Assembly (NCBI GenBank): GCA_029959195.1
Contig: CP114123.1
Coordinates: 1,488,001-1,552,000 of the forward strand
Source: Dictyophora rubrovolvata
Lineage: Eukaryota; Basidiomycota; Agaricomycetes; Phallales; Phallaceae
DNA: 64,000 bases
Direction of reading: 5' to 3'
Shown: piece by piece, positions 48,122 through 60,797 of the stretch
How positions within the stretch are numbered: the first letter of the stretch is position 1
Layout of the letters: the number at the start of each line of letters is the position of its first letter
Translations under genes and position numbers: made by a program
The notes under the pieces: model-generated
Told to the model about the DNA's origin: nothing
What the model saw: the letters and a program-made list of their open reading frames with translations, nothing else
The model's database searches: none

Positions 48122-51100
48122 TTAAGCTTGTCTGTATGCATTGATAATTCGACGTTTCGCACTTCCTTGCGTTGGTGGCTCCGTTTCAGGAGCAGGCCGC
48201 TGGGTTGTATTGTTACTAAGAGCAGTCTGAAAGTAGTGGTTACTGACCTTATTGTTTGTATCCTTCTTGGGAATAAACATATTGACCTCCTTTACTTGCT
48301 TCTTTCTCACCATAGGAGGCGGACGAGGAACGGGAGGACTGAATGGCTCGTCCGCCGTCGTAGCGAGCACTTTCTTGCCAGAGGAAGACGAAGAACGAGG
48401 TTGAGATTTGGAGAGACTGATAAGAGGAGGTAGAGATTGATCTAAATCAGGAACGACTTCTTTTTTTTTGTGTTTGCTCGCCGACTTCGGTGGTGACTTC
48501 ATTGTCATCGTGTAATTGGTCTCACCAATTGGACTTGCACTGTCCACAACAGAACCTATGTTTACGTGCTCCAGGGAATTTCTGCCTTTATTAACAGACG
48601 TCTGAAATGTCGAAGCATCTGCCTTCGAATGGGAACAGAATGAATGATGAGAGAACGAGAGAGCAACTCACACCTACCTCTAAATATGTACCTGATCGCC
48701 TGGCTTCCTCTACTATGATCCTCCAGACATCATCACTGCGTGAGAGTGTAGCGGCATGTCCTAGGATAAACAACGAGGATCGTGCACGAGTAATAGCAAC
48801 GTTGAGACGTCGGTGATCAGAAAGGAAACCTATGGAAGTTATTCCTGGACCAGCGCGAACACATGACAGAATGATAATGTCCTTTTCTTGACCTTGAAAT
48901 CCGTCCACCGTGTTAAAATCAACATTTACAAGTATATCAGATCCAAAAAAAGACTTGAATCGCTTTTTCAACTCAAGCAACTGTGCGCGATACATTGCAA
49001 TAATGCCGACACGAAAGCTGAAGTCGACTTGAGAATACGTCTTTCGAAGACTGTTGTAAAGAGCTACAGCCATATCACATTCTTGAATGTTGATAAGTGA
49101 GTGTCCGTTTTGAGCGGACCGTTCACCTCCTTTCGGGACATCGATGAATTTATATGCTCCAAAGAAAGGACTTGTGTGCCAAGGCTGAGTCGTTTTTCCA
49201 ATCATATTTGGTCCGTCCAGTAGTCGTTCGTCGTAAAAGAGTTTGCTTGGTAAATGACTGATCTGGGGATGCATACGATATTGTATACTGAAAAATCATA
49301 TCAATTACACGCACAGAACGACGTAGGAGGGAGTGAGACACTGACCTCAATAAATGAACGGCTTCTGGCATGGATTTCTGTAGCCTAACGAAGAGACTTT
49401 GATTGTACCTGTACTTGCTTGCAAGTGGGGATAGAACAGTAGGCGGAAGCTGTTGCGGGTCTTAAACAGATCAAAATCATCTCCAGTCTAAACGATTATT
49501 GGGACTTCACCTCCGACCATGATGCAGCGCTTGACTCGATACTTCAGAGGAATTAAAGAACTCAACTCAACGGCTTGAGCTGCTTCATCAATAACAATCG
49601 TATCAAAATCGACATTTTCTAAAGCTTCATGACCCGATCCTGATAAAGTTGAACAAATAACATCAGCTTCTTGAAGTACTTCTGCCCGGATTTTCCGGCG
49701 AGCGGCATCCATTCTTCGCGATTCAACCTTCTGTTGGTCCTTTGAACGGTTATATTGCTGCGACAGGGCCATCCTTTTATTATTAAGAGCTTTGAGTTCG
49801 TCCTCGAGTATCGAACACCGATGAACATTTTCAGGGGTATTCGACAGCTCGTGTCGTTTCAAAACCTGGGCTTCTTTCAAGGCGTCCATTTCGGCGCGAA
49901 GCGATATCATAGTACTAGAAGAATTCGACGCAGTATCTTTCACAGTCCCGTTTAAACGATTTTCTACTAATTGATCCAGAGAGACGTCTCGTACACTGAC
50001 ATTCATCATATCTTCTGCACCGACACGGACAATCTTGGGGGAAAGAAGTTCTCCCTCCGATGTGCGAACGCCATCTTGTAGACGTTTGGTGACTTCGTCA
50101 ATCGCGGCATTACTCGGGGCGCAAACGAGAATTTTTGGTGGAGGCGCTTTATCAGGTACAGTTGATCGGCCAGCTTGTATTACAGTTGCAGGCCGAGGTC
50201 GAGTCGAAATAAAAGCGCCTACAATACCGCAAATGGTCCAGGTTTTTCCCGTACCAGGTGGTCTAATAAAGTCAAGAAGATATTCCGATAAGAAGAAGAA
50301 GCGTACCCTTGAACTAACGTGAAGCCTTCTGTTTTTATTGCTGAAAGAATGGCAATTGCCTGTGGTTCATTAACGCGGTATGCATTCTTTGCCTTCTGGA
50401 TTTGATCGGGGGATATGTCCAAAACTCTTGACAGCCGGGGATTCAAAATGTCGGAATAAAAGTCATAATACGGAAGCCCTTTGAGGGCAGCGAACTCTCG
50501 AGATACCGTACTCAAGCTACACGAACATGACAGCATTGCTACAAAAAGTCATGATTTCACATCATACCTAAACACCTTGGATACTTTCCATTGCGTATTG
50601 ACGTGCAAACCAGGGTCGACGCCGTTAGCATCTGTCCGGCAATGTAATGTGACTTGAATTTCGGCGCCAATCCAACGGAAAGCCTGAACTTTGCTTAAGA
50701 TAGATTTTTCCTTCGCAGGATTGCGAAGAAGGACTATATCAACCTCAGAAAGTCGCCACTTATCAGGGGTCCGTTCGGCAATAAAAATTTCGAGTTCCAA
50801 GAAATCATCTATATATTGACGCGAGTTAATCCTTGCCGTCACTGACTCAATAGTTTCTTGTTTGCTTTTGATCAGCTGATTCCAACATTCCAGTCCAAGC
50901 AACGGCTCAAAAGTACTCTGATAATTTTCCCCTGAAGGAAAGTTATCCGGAATGGTGGTATACGATATACGCTTACCAGACCCTGGTGGCTCAGAACCCT
51001 CATGATCGTAATTCCAGTCAAGAATTAGACGGTATAACGGTTTAAGGTCGGGTTTCATTCGCAGTGATGCTCTTTGGGCCTCTTCGCGTTTGCGTAGCCT

Positions 51101-54100
51101 TTGCAAAGTTGCGTTATTTCCATTGAAAATCGGTTCCATCCTTTTAATTCCTCTGCGCCCCATCGTCTTTCTGACCATCGGCGACTTCTGTAATTTACTT
51201 AATGCGGCCAACCCACCCGCTTCATCTTCATCCGATGCTTCACTTTCTGAAGAAGGCTCAGATACTTTCACAGCTTGGCTTTGGCTCTTTGAGGGGATGA
51301 TTTGCTTCAAAGGTTTGGCGGAAGTTCTGACTTCGAGGTTGTCCTGCCGCTTTTCATGATCATTTGTCCGCTTAGGCGGTAGAGGTAACAGGGAGAGATT
51401 TTGAGCTACGCGGAGAATAGAGGATGAAAGTGCCGCTTTTCCCGGCGTGGCTTCGCCTTTCTTCGAGCTCTCTTCGAAACCCTTGGCTAGAGTCCGATCA
51501 TGTAGCATGGCTTCAGCTGACTTGGAACCTTTTGGAGGTTCAAGAAGCAGAATATCATCGTCTTGGGAAAGCGAAGCCAACAAAGAGGCTAGTTGGGATA
51601 GATGGGTATTTGATAACTTCGTTTGTAACGCCTGGTTTGTCGGCGCACGTCGAGCATTTTCTAAAAATTTTTCTAGTTTCTTGACAGCATCCTCCGAAGG
51701 CTGCAAACCGATGCCGCGAAAGCATTCCAATAAAGATTGGATCAAGGTAGCAGATTGGTGTAATAATTCCAGATCGGTGAGACGTAGCCATCGGATAGAT
51801 TCGGTTAGTATAGGTTGCATATCGGTCAAGATTTGTTTGCCAATCGAGGTCGATTTTTGAGGTAGTGCTCTGAGGGTTTGTGTATCGCCTTTATCTGAAA
51901 CGGCTTTTTCAAACGCTCGCCATTGAGCAAGCAAATCTCGGGCAAAAATAAGAGCATCTCGCATCCACTCAACCATCGCATCGGCATCAATAACGCGGGA
52001 CCATGTTGGAGTACGCCGAAAAATAACCGTGATAGATCGACACATAGCCTGCCAGAACTTCAGTAAACGACTTTGAGATGCGTTGGAGCAAAAGTTTGAG
52101 TTCGAAAACAGCCCATCGCGACCGTTAGTGAGAACCTCGATGACATCAGTCATACACCTCACTAAGGTTTTGGCAAATCCACACGCTTCAGGGAGTATTT
52201 GAGCCATTTCAACAAACGATTCCAAGGTAGATGTCAAAGCGTGTATAGAGTGTTCGGGATGTCGCTCCAAAAGGACACGAAAGCATTCAGACCGAATGTC
52301 GGTATCATAGGCCTGTCCGATTAGAATTTGTGAAGCCATCTGAAGGTCTTCTACAGGAGACAGGAGCAGGTTGACAACACTCTTCAAAACAAATTCGCTG
52401 CGGATGAGGTCCCGAACGACATTGGATGAATTTGACGAGGAATTGGTGAATTGGGTGACGGCGGTAAGAAAGCTGGAGCGTGTGTTGTTTAAATTGGTAT
52501 TTATGGAGGAAATTACAGGAGTCACGGATTGGCGAAGATTGGAGGAGAAAGAAGGTGGGCTGTATGCATCTGTGTTGAGTATGTCGAATGTAGCGGTCGA
52601 ACCAACAGAGGTTATCAATAACTCCATGACCTCTTCATCATCGTGAACAAACATCGAGTAAATATTTTTCCAAAGAGTATCGTGACCTGTTATTGGGTCG
52701 GGAATGCCAGATGCAGCTTTTGTGGATGTATTTGCTTCTTGGATAAACTTGGAAAGGCGAAATAATGTACGTTCCATGTTGGTAAAATTATCATTAATAA
52801 TTTGAGAAAGCAACCTGTGGGCAGGCTCTCGGGCATGGTGCCAAACAGAATCGCTCTTCTTGGATGATACAGCAATCTCGATTATGAGATGAGCATAAAT
52901 ATCAAAAACTTGTGATATAATTTGCCTCCCTTCCCGTTTTTGCGTCCGAAATATACTGTTTATGACCTAGTCGCAGTCAGCAATGTTGTCTGATAATGAA
53001 ATTCAAAGAACTACCTGTAGAACACAAGCCATTACCGCAGGCCGTCTCTCCCGAAATCGTTCATGCTGTAACTCTTCGCATGCGAACGCCATTACTTTTT
53101 TAAAAGCTTGTTCGAAGCTTGGCAAACAATCCAAAGAAATCAAGTAAGGATGAAACCATCTTAAAGCCCATGGCGCCTGAGAACAGGGAACGGGAATAGC
53201 CTTGATTAGGGACAAAAAGGCGGTATTATCTTTAATGGCATCGAAAACGACTTGGGGGTAGTCATCTTTCTCTTCATCCCAGATAGACTTCCCATACTTA
53301 ACTAAAAGAAAAGCAAAAGCTCGGAGGACATCGGGAAAATCTGGCATGCGCCCAACTTAGAAATCAAATTGAAAGGGGAGGGCAAAAATCAAACATACGA
53401 TCTGCTTTGTCGTGAAGATGAGCGATGACCGTGCGTTTGAACATCTCAAATAGGTGGTGCTGGGAAATAAGGATATCATCGGGTATCCATAATAGAAAAA
53501 CTTGTAAGCCGGACCACAGTTGGCTGGCAGTCATGATGAAATAATTCATCATAGGAAAGTTGGCGGAGGACAAGTCCAAGTCCAAACTAAGAGCGTAGGG
53601 GCCCGAGGTTAGAGCCGTCAGAACTGATTGAAGAACATGTACATGAGCATCAGTAAATTGATCTAATTTTAGTGGATGACATCCAGATAGCTGTTGTTGG
53701 GACCACGTGCGGATTTCACTTGATTCATGAAATAACAAGAGAAGCAGACCCGGCGGGATCTGAGTCGGCCATCCTGAAGCCTGGATGCAAGGAGGGTGTT
53801 CTTGAAGAAGTTTAAGAATTTTAACTTCGTTCAAAAGATGAACGGAAATGAGGATGTGGTACAAGACGGCGGGTGGTGCATCGCTTGCAGACCTTCTTGA
53901 CCCAGAGACGACTCCTGCGGAGATAAAAGCATCCAGAGCAATGTTAGCTTCCCATCTATCTATAGCAGCGAAGAAGCCATCGAGTACAGATTTCGAGAAG
54001 GCCGATAAATATCTGGAAACCTCATTAGTATCAGATCTTAAGGACAGGACTAGATGTGTCAAAACTGACGTATTTCTACAAGTTGCTTTGAGTTCCGTAT

Positions 54101-54407
54101 AAGAATGAACGCAAGCGGAGCAGCCGTATAGCACCTTAATCAGCCTTTCTTTCCAAGATTCTACCTTGGGATTGTTTGAATACGCGTGCAGACGTAGAAG
54201 AAAGGTGGCCGCTTCGGTTACGACTGACTTCGCTTTACTACAGAACCAATGCAGAACGCGATCTTCCCCTGGAGACACGGCCATCAAATAGGTATATATT
54301 GGAGTTAATATAGTGTCATGCGACCCATCAGCATTTATGGGCTCCTGTCTTAACTTTGTCAAAGATCGTGAAACCTCTTGTTCTTTCACAGAGCCATCCG
54401 TAGGCAT
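48122..54407 (-). CDS. SEN1: RNA/DNA helicase SEN1 (senataxin family)
   Basis: A superfamily 1B helicase that terminates non-coding transcription and resolves R-loops. The N-terminal SEN1_N helical domain starts MPTDGSVKEQEVSRSLTKLR and includes VLHWFCSKAKSVVTEAATFL and LRLHAYSNNPKVESWKERLI. A disordered linker (SSESEASDEDEAGG) precedes the helicase core. Motif I is PPGTGKTWTICG, followed by ILVCAPSNAAIDEVTKRL. Motif II is IVIDEAAQAVELSSLIPLKY. RMHPQISHLPSKLFYDE and VDGFQGQEKDIIILSCVRAG and RRLNVAITRARSSLFILGHA give motifs III-VI. The C-terminal tail is basic and Ser/Pro-rich, ending IINAYRQA. Total about 1,900 residues with several short introns. The ATG at 54407 fits family N-termini; an upstream ATG at 54452 adds 15 residues. 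It is convergent with the Scm3-like gene, 207 bp apart. Confidence 0.93.
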
Positions 54408-55786
54408 TGAAAGGCAATGTCCAACTGTCGTGAAATTTTGCAAATAGGTCAATACTCGAACCTAAAAAGAACCTTCTAAGTATTGATTAATTGATTTGTT
54501 TGTGGCAAGGATTGGGCAAGGAGTGGTAATCAAGTGGTAATCAAGTGGTGACACGAAAGGTCACATGTACACAGTTACAACAGTTACGGACACCTCTAGT
54601 ATGAGCAAAGTACACTGTACGCACGTCTTCTAATCGCACATTCTACTTTGATGGACACAACTTGTAAAAGAGATATTTCCTCAAACGCCACAGAACTGAG
54701 CCGATCAAAACTAATCACACCACAATCCACAGCAGCAATTACGACTGTCTTCTTTCCGTTTTTCAAAACTGCAGAGATGCGGTCTCTGCAAGGCGGGAGA
54801 ATTCTAGAGTGAAGGTTTCACCGATCATAGCCACGAAAACAAACGAGCCAATAGTGAAGATGTCCAGGGCACGGGGGAAGGCGGTCCAGGAGCTGCTTTC
54901 GTCTCTGGATTAGGTTTTGTCACTTTTTTCCTCTACCCTTTTGACGAGGAAGTGGGGGTCCTTTTCAGGAAGTTGAATCCCATAAGTTCGTTAACTCATG
55001 TAGAGTTAGTAGTGTGCGCCTCTTGAAGAACCGTACTGAACCCGCATATTTTCTACGTGACGCATAGTATTTGTCGAACAAGCTAATGGGGGGAAGAATG
55101 GTGTACGATCAAACGGGGAGTTTACTGCAACTAGTATGATCTGAGCACAAGGGCTTCAAAGTTCAAGTTCTGTTTGGTATGGACTCCTACAATGAAGTTT
55201 TACATACGAGAAACATACTCTGGCTTCCGGGTGTTTCTGTCAAAGCGTTTCTGACCAGGTCTAATATTTCATCCATCGTATTGCTCAGTCGAGCTCTTCC
55301 ACTATCTATTATAAACACGGGGCTGGATCAAAACCAAAAGAACGTTATAATGGAGAGATTTCTCTGGCTCGGGAACGAAGGGAACTTGACAAAAATACGA
55401 ACCTCCATTGACACCGATTGCATGGGGCACGTATAAGTTCCGGCTTCACGGACGATATAGCATGCGCAGAAAGAGCTGGTGTGACATCAACTGTCACAGA
55501 CCTATCCCGGCCCTTGTTCAGTTCATCCTCGTGGGAGGCGATTGAGACTGCACTGAAGGAAACTACCTGATAACGTCTAGGCAATTTCCAGTTCTTTCAA
55601 AACCAGAAACAAGTACTGACAAGAAATATCCTACTCATCATTCGTTGCAATCCGAAATAAACGTTCACCGCCTCACAAACACAGCACTTTCCTTTTGATT
55701 TTCTTTTCCACGCAAAAATATTGCCTCTGGTTCTCCTCTTTATATATCAATAACTTCTTGAATTACATAAATCAGTAAACGACACC
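54408..55786. other. long intergenic region between divergent SEN1 and a membrane-protein gene
   Basis: About 1.38 kb. It holds both promoters and possibly 5' UTR introns. A duplicated word, aatcaagtggt, lies at about 54530-54550. A plus-strand frame at 55179-55436 has no recognisable domain. No RNA gene is seen. Confidence 0.5.
55738..55749 (+). promoter_or_regulatory. TATA box candidate of the membrane-protein gene
   Basis: The sequence ctttatatatc lies about 45 bp before the ATG at 55787, preceded by a pyrimidine-rich stretch, as in many fungal core promoters. Its short distance could also put it in the 5' UTR. Confidence 0.35.
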
Positions 55787-57321
55787 ATGTCTCGAGACTT
55801 TGACAACCAGTCCAACGTGTCTTCATACTTCGATCCACGGAACAACGCGCCATCAAACAGGAATTCTATGGCAATGTCAATGGAAGCTAATTATTCCATA
55901 GGAGGGAACGGATCAATACCACCTGCACGAGACCGTACGTACACGCCTTCAGCAATGTCGCCCACACCTGGCACGCCGAATCCATACGTAAACCGACAAC
56001 GAGCCGATTCGGCCACAAGCTCAGCTTATTACAACAACTCCAACGCCCCTCGATTTTCGCAAAGCAGCGCCGAACTGCTAACGAGGGACGTCGAAGCAAA
56101 TAATCAGGACTATCAGCAGCAACAACAGAGAGTGATGACTCCTGGTTCGGCAGGAGCGGGCTATAACCCCTCGTCTTTCATTTTTCCTGGCCGTGAAGCT
56201 CCCGTTAAAGGTCTTAATGATGATCGTCCCGCCCTCAATGAGAAAGATTTTAACCCGCACGAAGAAGGATGGGACGTCTACTCCGACTTTAACAACGCCG
56301 GACCGAGATATAGTACGGCTTTCCCTTCGCCTATACCGGCCGATACAAACGGGTGAGAAAACATATTAGCATCGTGGTTGTCGACATTCGTCTCACCTAT
56401 CTTTTTCTTCTTCTTTCAATCCCCAGCTATCAACAGCTTCCTACAGGCGCTGCTAAAACCGTGTCCCCCGGCGATAGCACCACCGGCAGAGTCGAACTCG
56501 TAACAGTCCCAGCTCTAGGAGCAGAATGGGGGAAAGATGAGCTACGGGCAATGACAAAATCTGGGAAACGAGAAGTCAAACGTGAAAAGTGGGCTTCTCG
56601 TTGGCGTTCACTTCGTCGCGAAGAGAACGGTTTCCTGGGCACAGGTCTATCGCGCAGCAAATTCATCTTCATTCTTTTCGCATTATGTGCTGCCGTTGGT
56701 ATTATCCTTGCGTTTACCATACCACGTGTTCCTGGTATTTTGATAAACGCGGCTACACCGCTCAGCGGGGGGAGCAACATCGTCTTCTCTCGGGCACCTA
56801 CCAACTTCACTTTTGATGTCAACCTTAATCTGCAGCTCGACACGCACAGCACTTTTGTTCCGGTCAGATTTAGCACTTTTGACGCCGTTCTCTTCGATTT
56901 GAACACGGGCAACAGTATCGGAGCAGGACATGTGTCCGGAAAGACTTTTCCGGCTAACAAGTTCGTGGACTACAGTTTTCCAGTGACGTTCAATTATACG
57001 GCCGTCAATCAATCAGATATTACTTGTACGGCTTCATACTATCCATTTATGACACACATTTTTGACACTTGTTAGGGAATGACATATACAATGCGTGCCG
57101 TAATCCATCTACCGAGCCTGGTGGCAAACCGCGTCCACGTATGATCCCATTTTATCTTATCCTGCGCTGAGTACACAAGTTCCTAACGATGTTTATCTCT
57201 AGCGATCTCCTTGCATGTCGAGCTCTTCATGTCCATCATTGGGCTTGTGAACAAGCAAAGCACATCGCTCGTTGTTACATCCGCCCCGTGTCCATTCGAG
57301 CTATCCGTCAACAGTGTTTAA
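55787..57321 (+). CDS. single-pass membrane protein with disordered cytosolic N-terminus
   Basis: I do not recognise a named family. Four exons: 55787-56354 ending ADTNG, then from about 56427 to about 57014, a short exon 57076 to about 57139, and 57203-57321. The first 280 residues are hydrophilic and Ser/Asn/Gln/Pro-rich (DYQQQQQRVMTPGSAGAG), with a basic patch GKREVKREKWASRWRSLRRE. One strong membrane segment follows (FIFILFALCAAVGIILAFTI). The remainder, FDVNLNLQLDTHSTFVPVRF, NTGNSIGAGHVSGKTFPANK and SLHVELFMSIIGLVNKQSTS, is beta-rich with N-glycosylation sites and resembles the extracellular LEA2-like domains seen in many basidiomycete membrane proteins. The end PCPFELSVNSV is at TAA 57319-57321. 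A cell-surface or wall role is possible but not shown. Confidence 0.72.
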
Positions 57322-58187
57322 GGTGTCAGTTCTATGTATATGAGGGAATTTTGCCCCTAGTCAAAAATGGTTATTCGTTACTGTTGTGTTGAAGACTTGG
57401 TATTGAAGTAAAAACAAGCTTTACCCCACACGGAGTGACTACGTATATATGCCTATATCTCCTTTTTCGATTATTTTCTTTTCATGCACCCCTCAACTTT
57501 CCTTCTCTCCTCTAATACTAGCCTAACCTCTTTTCCTCATATACGTTTTTCTGTTCATCGGACATATTCGGACGGTCAATACTCTTCTTTTGTTCATTCT
57601 CCGACTTTTCCAAGTACTATACTCATTTATTGTCTTACTATTTGTGAACATGCCTTCGATTCTTTCTTCGGTATTGGAACACTCCATGTAACATTGGAGG
57701 CATTTGCGGAAATTTTGATTCTAACTCTACAACACTCGAACCTTGACCAAATCAAAAATGAAAGAATGTGTACCATTTTTCTAGCAGGCCTTATTGTAGC
57801 CTTGGAACCAAAGGGAAGTACATAAATAGAGTTGTAAAATATCTATACGTTATGGTGATTCCTATCATGTAAGAGAATCTTTCCTACTAGAGGTGAATAC
57901 TGCCAAGCCCTTGCATCACAGTGTTATTTGGAAAAATTCTAATACATTTATATAAACAACATTAAATAAAGTCAAGTGTAATCCAGTCAGTGAATCCAAT
58001 GTCTACAATGTATAAACCCTGAGGCCTGAGTACTGAGCTTTCTGGAATACTTCTTGTCCAATGTTGCAAAAATCAAAATTAGTTTATTTAGGATTATAAA
58101 CCTACAAGTCTGGATGTATGCTTTGTGTTGTTATTTGTATGTAATTACATATGATTGGTGATTGTGACTACATTTTTCAATTTATAT
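57322..58187. other. AT-rich gene-free region before the transposon nest
   Basis: About 870 bp. It holds the 3' UTR of the membrane-protein gene. A plus-strand frame (57484-57825) shows no domain. No repeat is recognised here. Confidence 0.5.
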
Positions 58188-58192
58188 AATAA

Positions 58193-59980
58193 TGTAACGT
58201 TTCGTTACAAATAAAATAGCCCAGTTCCCACTGGTTCACAAGCTAACAGTATAAATCTGTTTATTTGCAGGTAAATGGTAAGAAAGGCTGCTGGCGCCTT
58301 TACCATGTCATGGTGTCATGATCCGAATTCATGACATCACTAGCGATACAAATTTCTTATTTTATTCTCTTATCATATCATACCTAAACGTTATCTTATC
58401 ACAATCACTTCACAGACACTATGACCAGAAGTCTTGCCAGACTTCATTGCTGTTTCACAAAGTCCTAGACGCCGTCATCTTCCTAGGGCTTACAGTAAGC
58501 TGTGGATAGACCTTCAGTCTATATTCTAGTTCCAAACTGCACATGAGATCATCTATGACGGCCATAGGTCCTTGTATATGTTTCCCCTTTGTTCTTGTTG
58601 CCTCATGTTTGTCACATGTGTCACGCCCCGCGTGCCCCATAGCCCAAATCCGGACATATCCGAACTCCGTACACTATCCCGTCCCACTCCCCCAACTCCG
58701 CACTCTGCGTTCTTGTCCGTACCCCGTATCACAGAATTTCCTTATGGGGAATTCTGTCCTGCACACTTAGCAACAAGGTATCTAGATTATATTATCATCA
58801 TCTTGGCTTGCACTAGTCAATTCCCACTTTCCCTTATTTGTCATTATCCCCATTTACATAGTTCCGCTCCCTCCTGTATTTAAACCCCAGCTCCCTCAGC
58901 TGTGGATCCTCAGTCTGAATATAATCAGTTTAATCAGTTACTCTCTCATCTCTAGTCCGTCTCGTACTCTTAATCCGTATTGCGTAGTTTGGCTCGGACT
59001 TAATGTTCGAGTCAACTCGTACTTATCATTCACGTTGTCTTTGACGACGTGGACTTGTACTCCGTCATCGTATCACACATCATCGGACTTGTACGTACTT
59101 GCATACTTCCTCGTATTCCGAAATCGAGGGATATCGTAAGCTGGGTGAGTGGGCGCAACATATAAGTTGAAGCCAAGTCCCTCACCCTGTACTTCAGTAC
59201 TCTGTCTCCCGTCTGACCCCATGGTCCAGACTTCTTCGGAACTATCCAGAATAGCTTCGGGCCACCGTACGTAACAACATGGCAAACCAACCCTGCATAT
59301 ACTTATGATACTCATGAATTGCTATGACATGTATACGTTCTCAAGTTTGTTATCTATTTCAAACTGAGATTCAAACCTCTAGTGTACTTGTATATAAAAC
59401 TTTCTATACATTGTAGCTAGACTCCTCTTTAGACTTAATATCAAACCTAGTTCGATATCTCAATATAGTCTTTCCTATTCAATAACACTTCAATCATTTC
59501 CAAACGTTTTAAATCTAAATTGTCTGTAGCAACAATGCCGTTCTGGTGTTGGATCCACTATTTCTTTAATCTCCTCTTTTTCTGCTTCCTTGTTGACGAT
59601 CTATTCCTACAGATCGTCATAGACTTTCTAGAGCTTTGGCTTAATGACATTCTTCGAAGACTTGAAGGTCCCGAGCGTCATCAAGACAAGTAGAGCCAAC
59701 ATTCAGAGGTCTGTCATGGTACAACCCACTTAGGTTGAGACCATGCTCTACGACAACCTGGTGACGTTTGTGTTAATATTAGATACGAACTCTAACATAT
59801 ATACATTTGTAATCGATACCCGAGTATCTGTACTTAACACATGGTATTTACATAATGTATGGCGCCTACATACTATTACATAATATACATAGAGCATGTG
59901 CTAAGTCACACATTGTAGTCTAATGGACTTATGCCTAAGTCCATGGTGTATGTATCCACTGTATCAGCAGAACCATTACA
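58193..59980. mobile_element. solo LTR (family A) split by a nested insertion
   Basis: The left end begins TGTAACGTTTCGTTACA and the right end finishes with ATTACA, flanked by a perfect 5-bp direct repeat aataa (58188-58192 and 59981-59985). Its two halves, 58193-58313 and 59840-59980, match in order the uninterrupted copy at 60496-60749, including cccagttc, ggttcacaagctaacagt, taagaaaggctg, tacatactattacata and aatggacttatgcctaagtc. Together the halves form about 260 bp, the size of a solo LTR left by recombination between two LTRs. The orientation of the parent element is unknown. The insertion sits immediately beyond the end of the helicase relic. Confidence 0.8.
58314..59839. mobile_element. 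LTR-type element, 1,526 bp, nested in the family A LTR
   Basis: It begins TGTCATGATCCGAATTCATG and ends TTAACA, so it has TG...CA ends, and it is flanked by the 5-bp direct repeat catgg (58309-58313 and 59840-59844). Removing it plus one catgg restores a family A LTR of normal length. It contains a TATA-like tatttaaacccc near 58,877 and, at 59153-59174, gcgcaacatataagttgaag, a sequence also found at 63414-63435 after another LTR-like start. This may be the primer-binding region after a 5' LTR of about 830 bp. No protein domain is visible, so it is a long solo LTR or a deleted non-autonomous element. Confidence 0.7.
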
Positions 59981-60495
59981 AATAATAGGTCTTTGTAAAT
60001 GATATTTCGAATAGGCTCAGACCTATTTTCTTGTCGACAAAGTAGTTTTATACTATGATGATTGTGAACATGTGAATGATGCGATGTAGCCATATATAAT
60101 TGGCCATGGGTAAATACATTGGTGTGAATGTCTAGGACAACACAATTGAGTGTTAACCTGAGACAACTGTAAAATGTTATAGCATAAGCTAAATATAGGG
60201 GAAACTGGACACATTGTACTATCCATGAGGCTTTTGGAGGTGAAAAGTCGATCTCAGAGTATGCTAGTTCATCTGTTCCATTTTTGATCACTTTCTCGAA
60301 CTTCAAAGTCTTGAAGTTCAGATCATTTCATTGTTCTGAACTATTTCTCTTATTTCCATTCATTCTTTATTTCCTTCATTTGATCTTCAATTGAACTCTT
60401 GAATCACTTCACAATCCTTGAACTTATCACCACAGAGATCTCTCTATTGATTACAAGTGTCTGTCCTGTATTATATATAGTCTCTATCCCTAGAG

Positions 60496-60749
60496 TGTAA
60501 CATTTCATTACAGATATTATAGCCCAGTTCTTACGGGTTCACAAGCTAACAGTGAAAACTGTATATTCACAGGTAAACAGTAAGAAAGGCTGTCAGCACC
60601 TTTAACGCCTTGCGGTATTTACATAGTATATAGTGCCTACATACTATTACATAACATTCTACGCACGTGCTAAGTCGCACATCATAGTATAATGGACTTA
60701 TGCCTAAGTCTATAGAGTATGCATCCGCTGTATAAGTAGAATTGTTATA
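60496..60749. mobile_element. solo LTR (family A), 254 bp, intact ends
   Basis: It starts TGTAACATTTCATTACA and ends TTGTTATA, with the 5-bp direct repeat tagag on both sides (60491-60495 and 60750-60754). It aligns along its whole length with the two halves of the copy at 58193-59980. Many differences are C/T or G/A changes, several at CG sites, and the terminal CA has become TA. It interrupts both the helicase relic and the left arm of the hairpin repeat at 60750. Confidence 0.82.
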
Positions 60750-60797
60750 TAGAGGGAAAACCCTAAGCTTGTTCTCTTAGGTTTTCCTCCCTCTAGG
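60750..60797. repeat. hairpin repeat, copy 1 (left arm split by the solo LTR)
   Basis: Left arm tagagggaaaaccctaag and right arm cttaggttttcctccctcta are near-perfect inverted repeats with an 8-nt loop. Before the LTR insertion the left arm continued as ccctagag, now at 60488-60495. Confidence 0.65.

Noticed and set aside
51447-51860. Plus-strand frames opposite SEN1
   Set aside because: SEN1 is continuous and conserved on the other strand; these are antisense shadows.
55179-55436. 85-residue frame between SEN1 and the membrane-protein gene
   Set aside because: No similarity, no splice partner and located in a promoter region.
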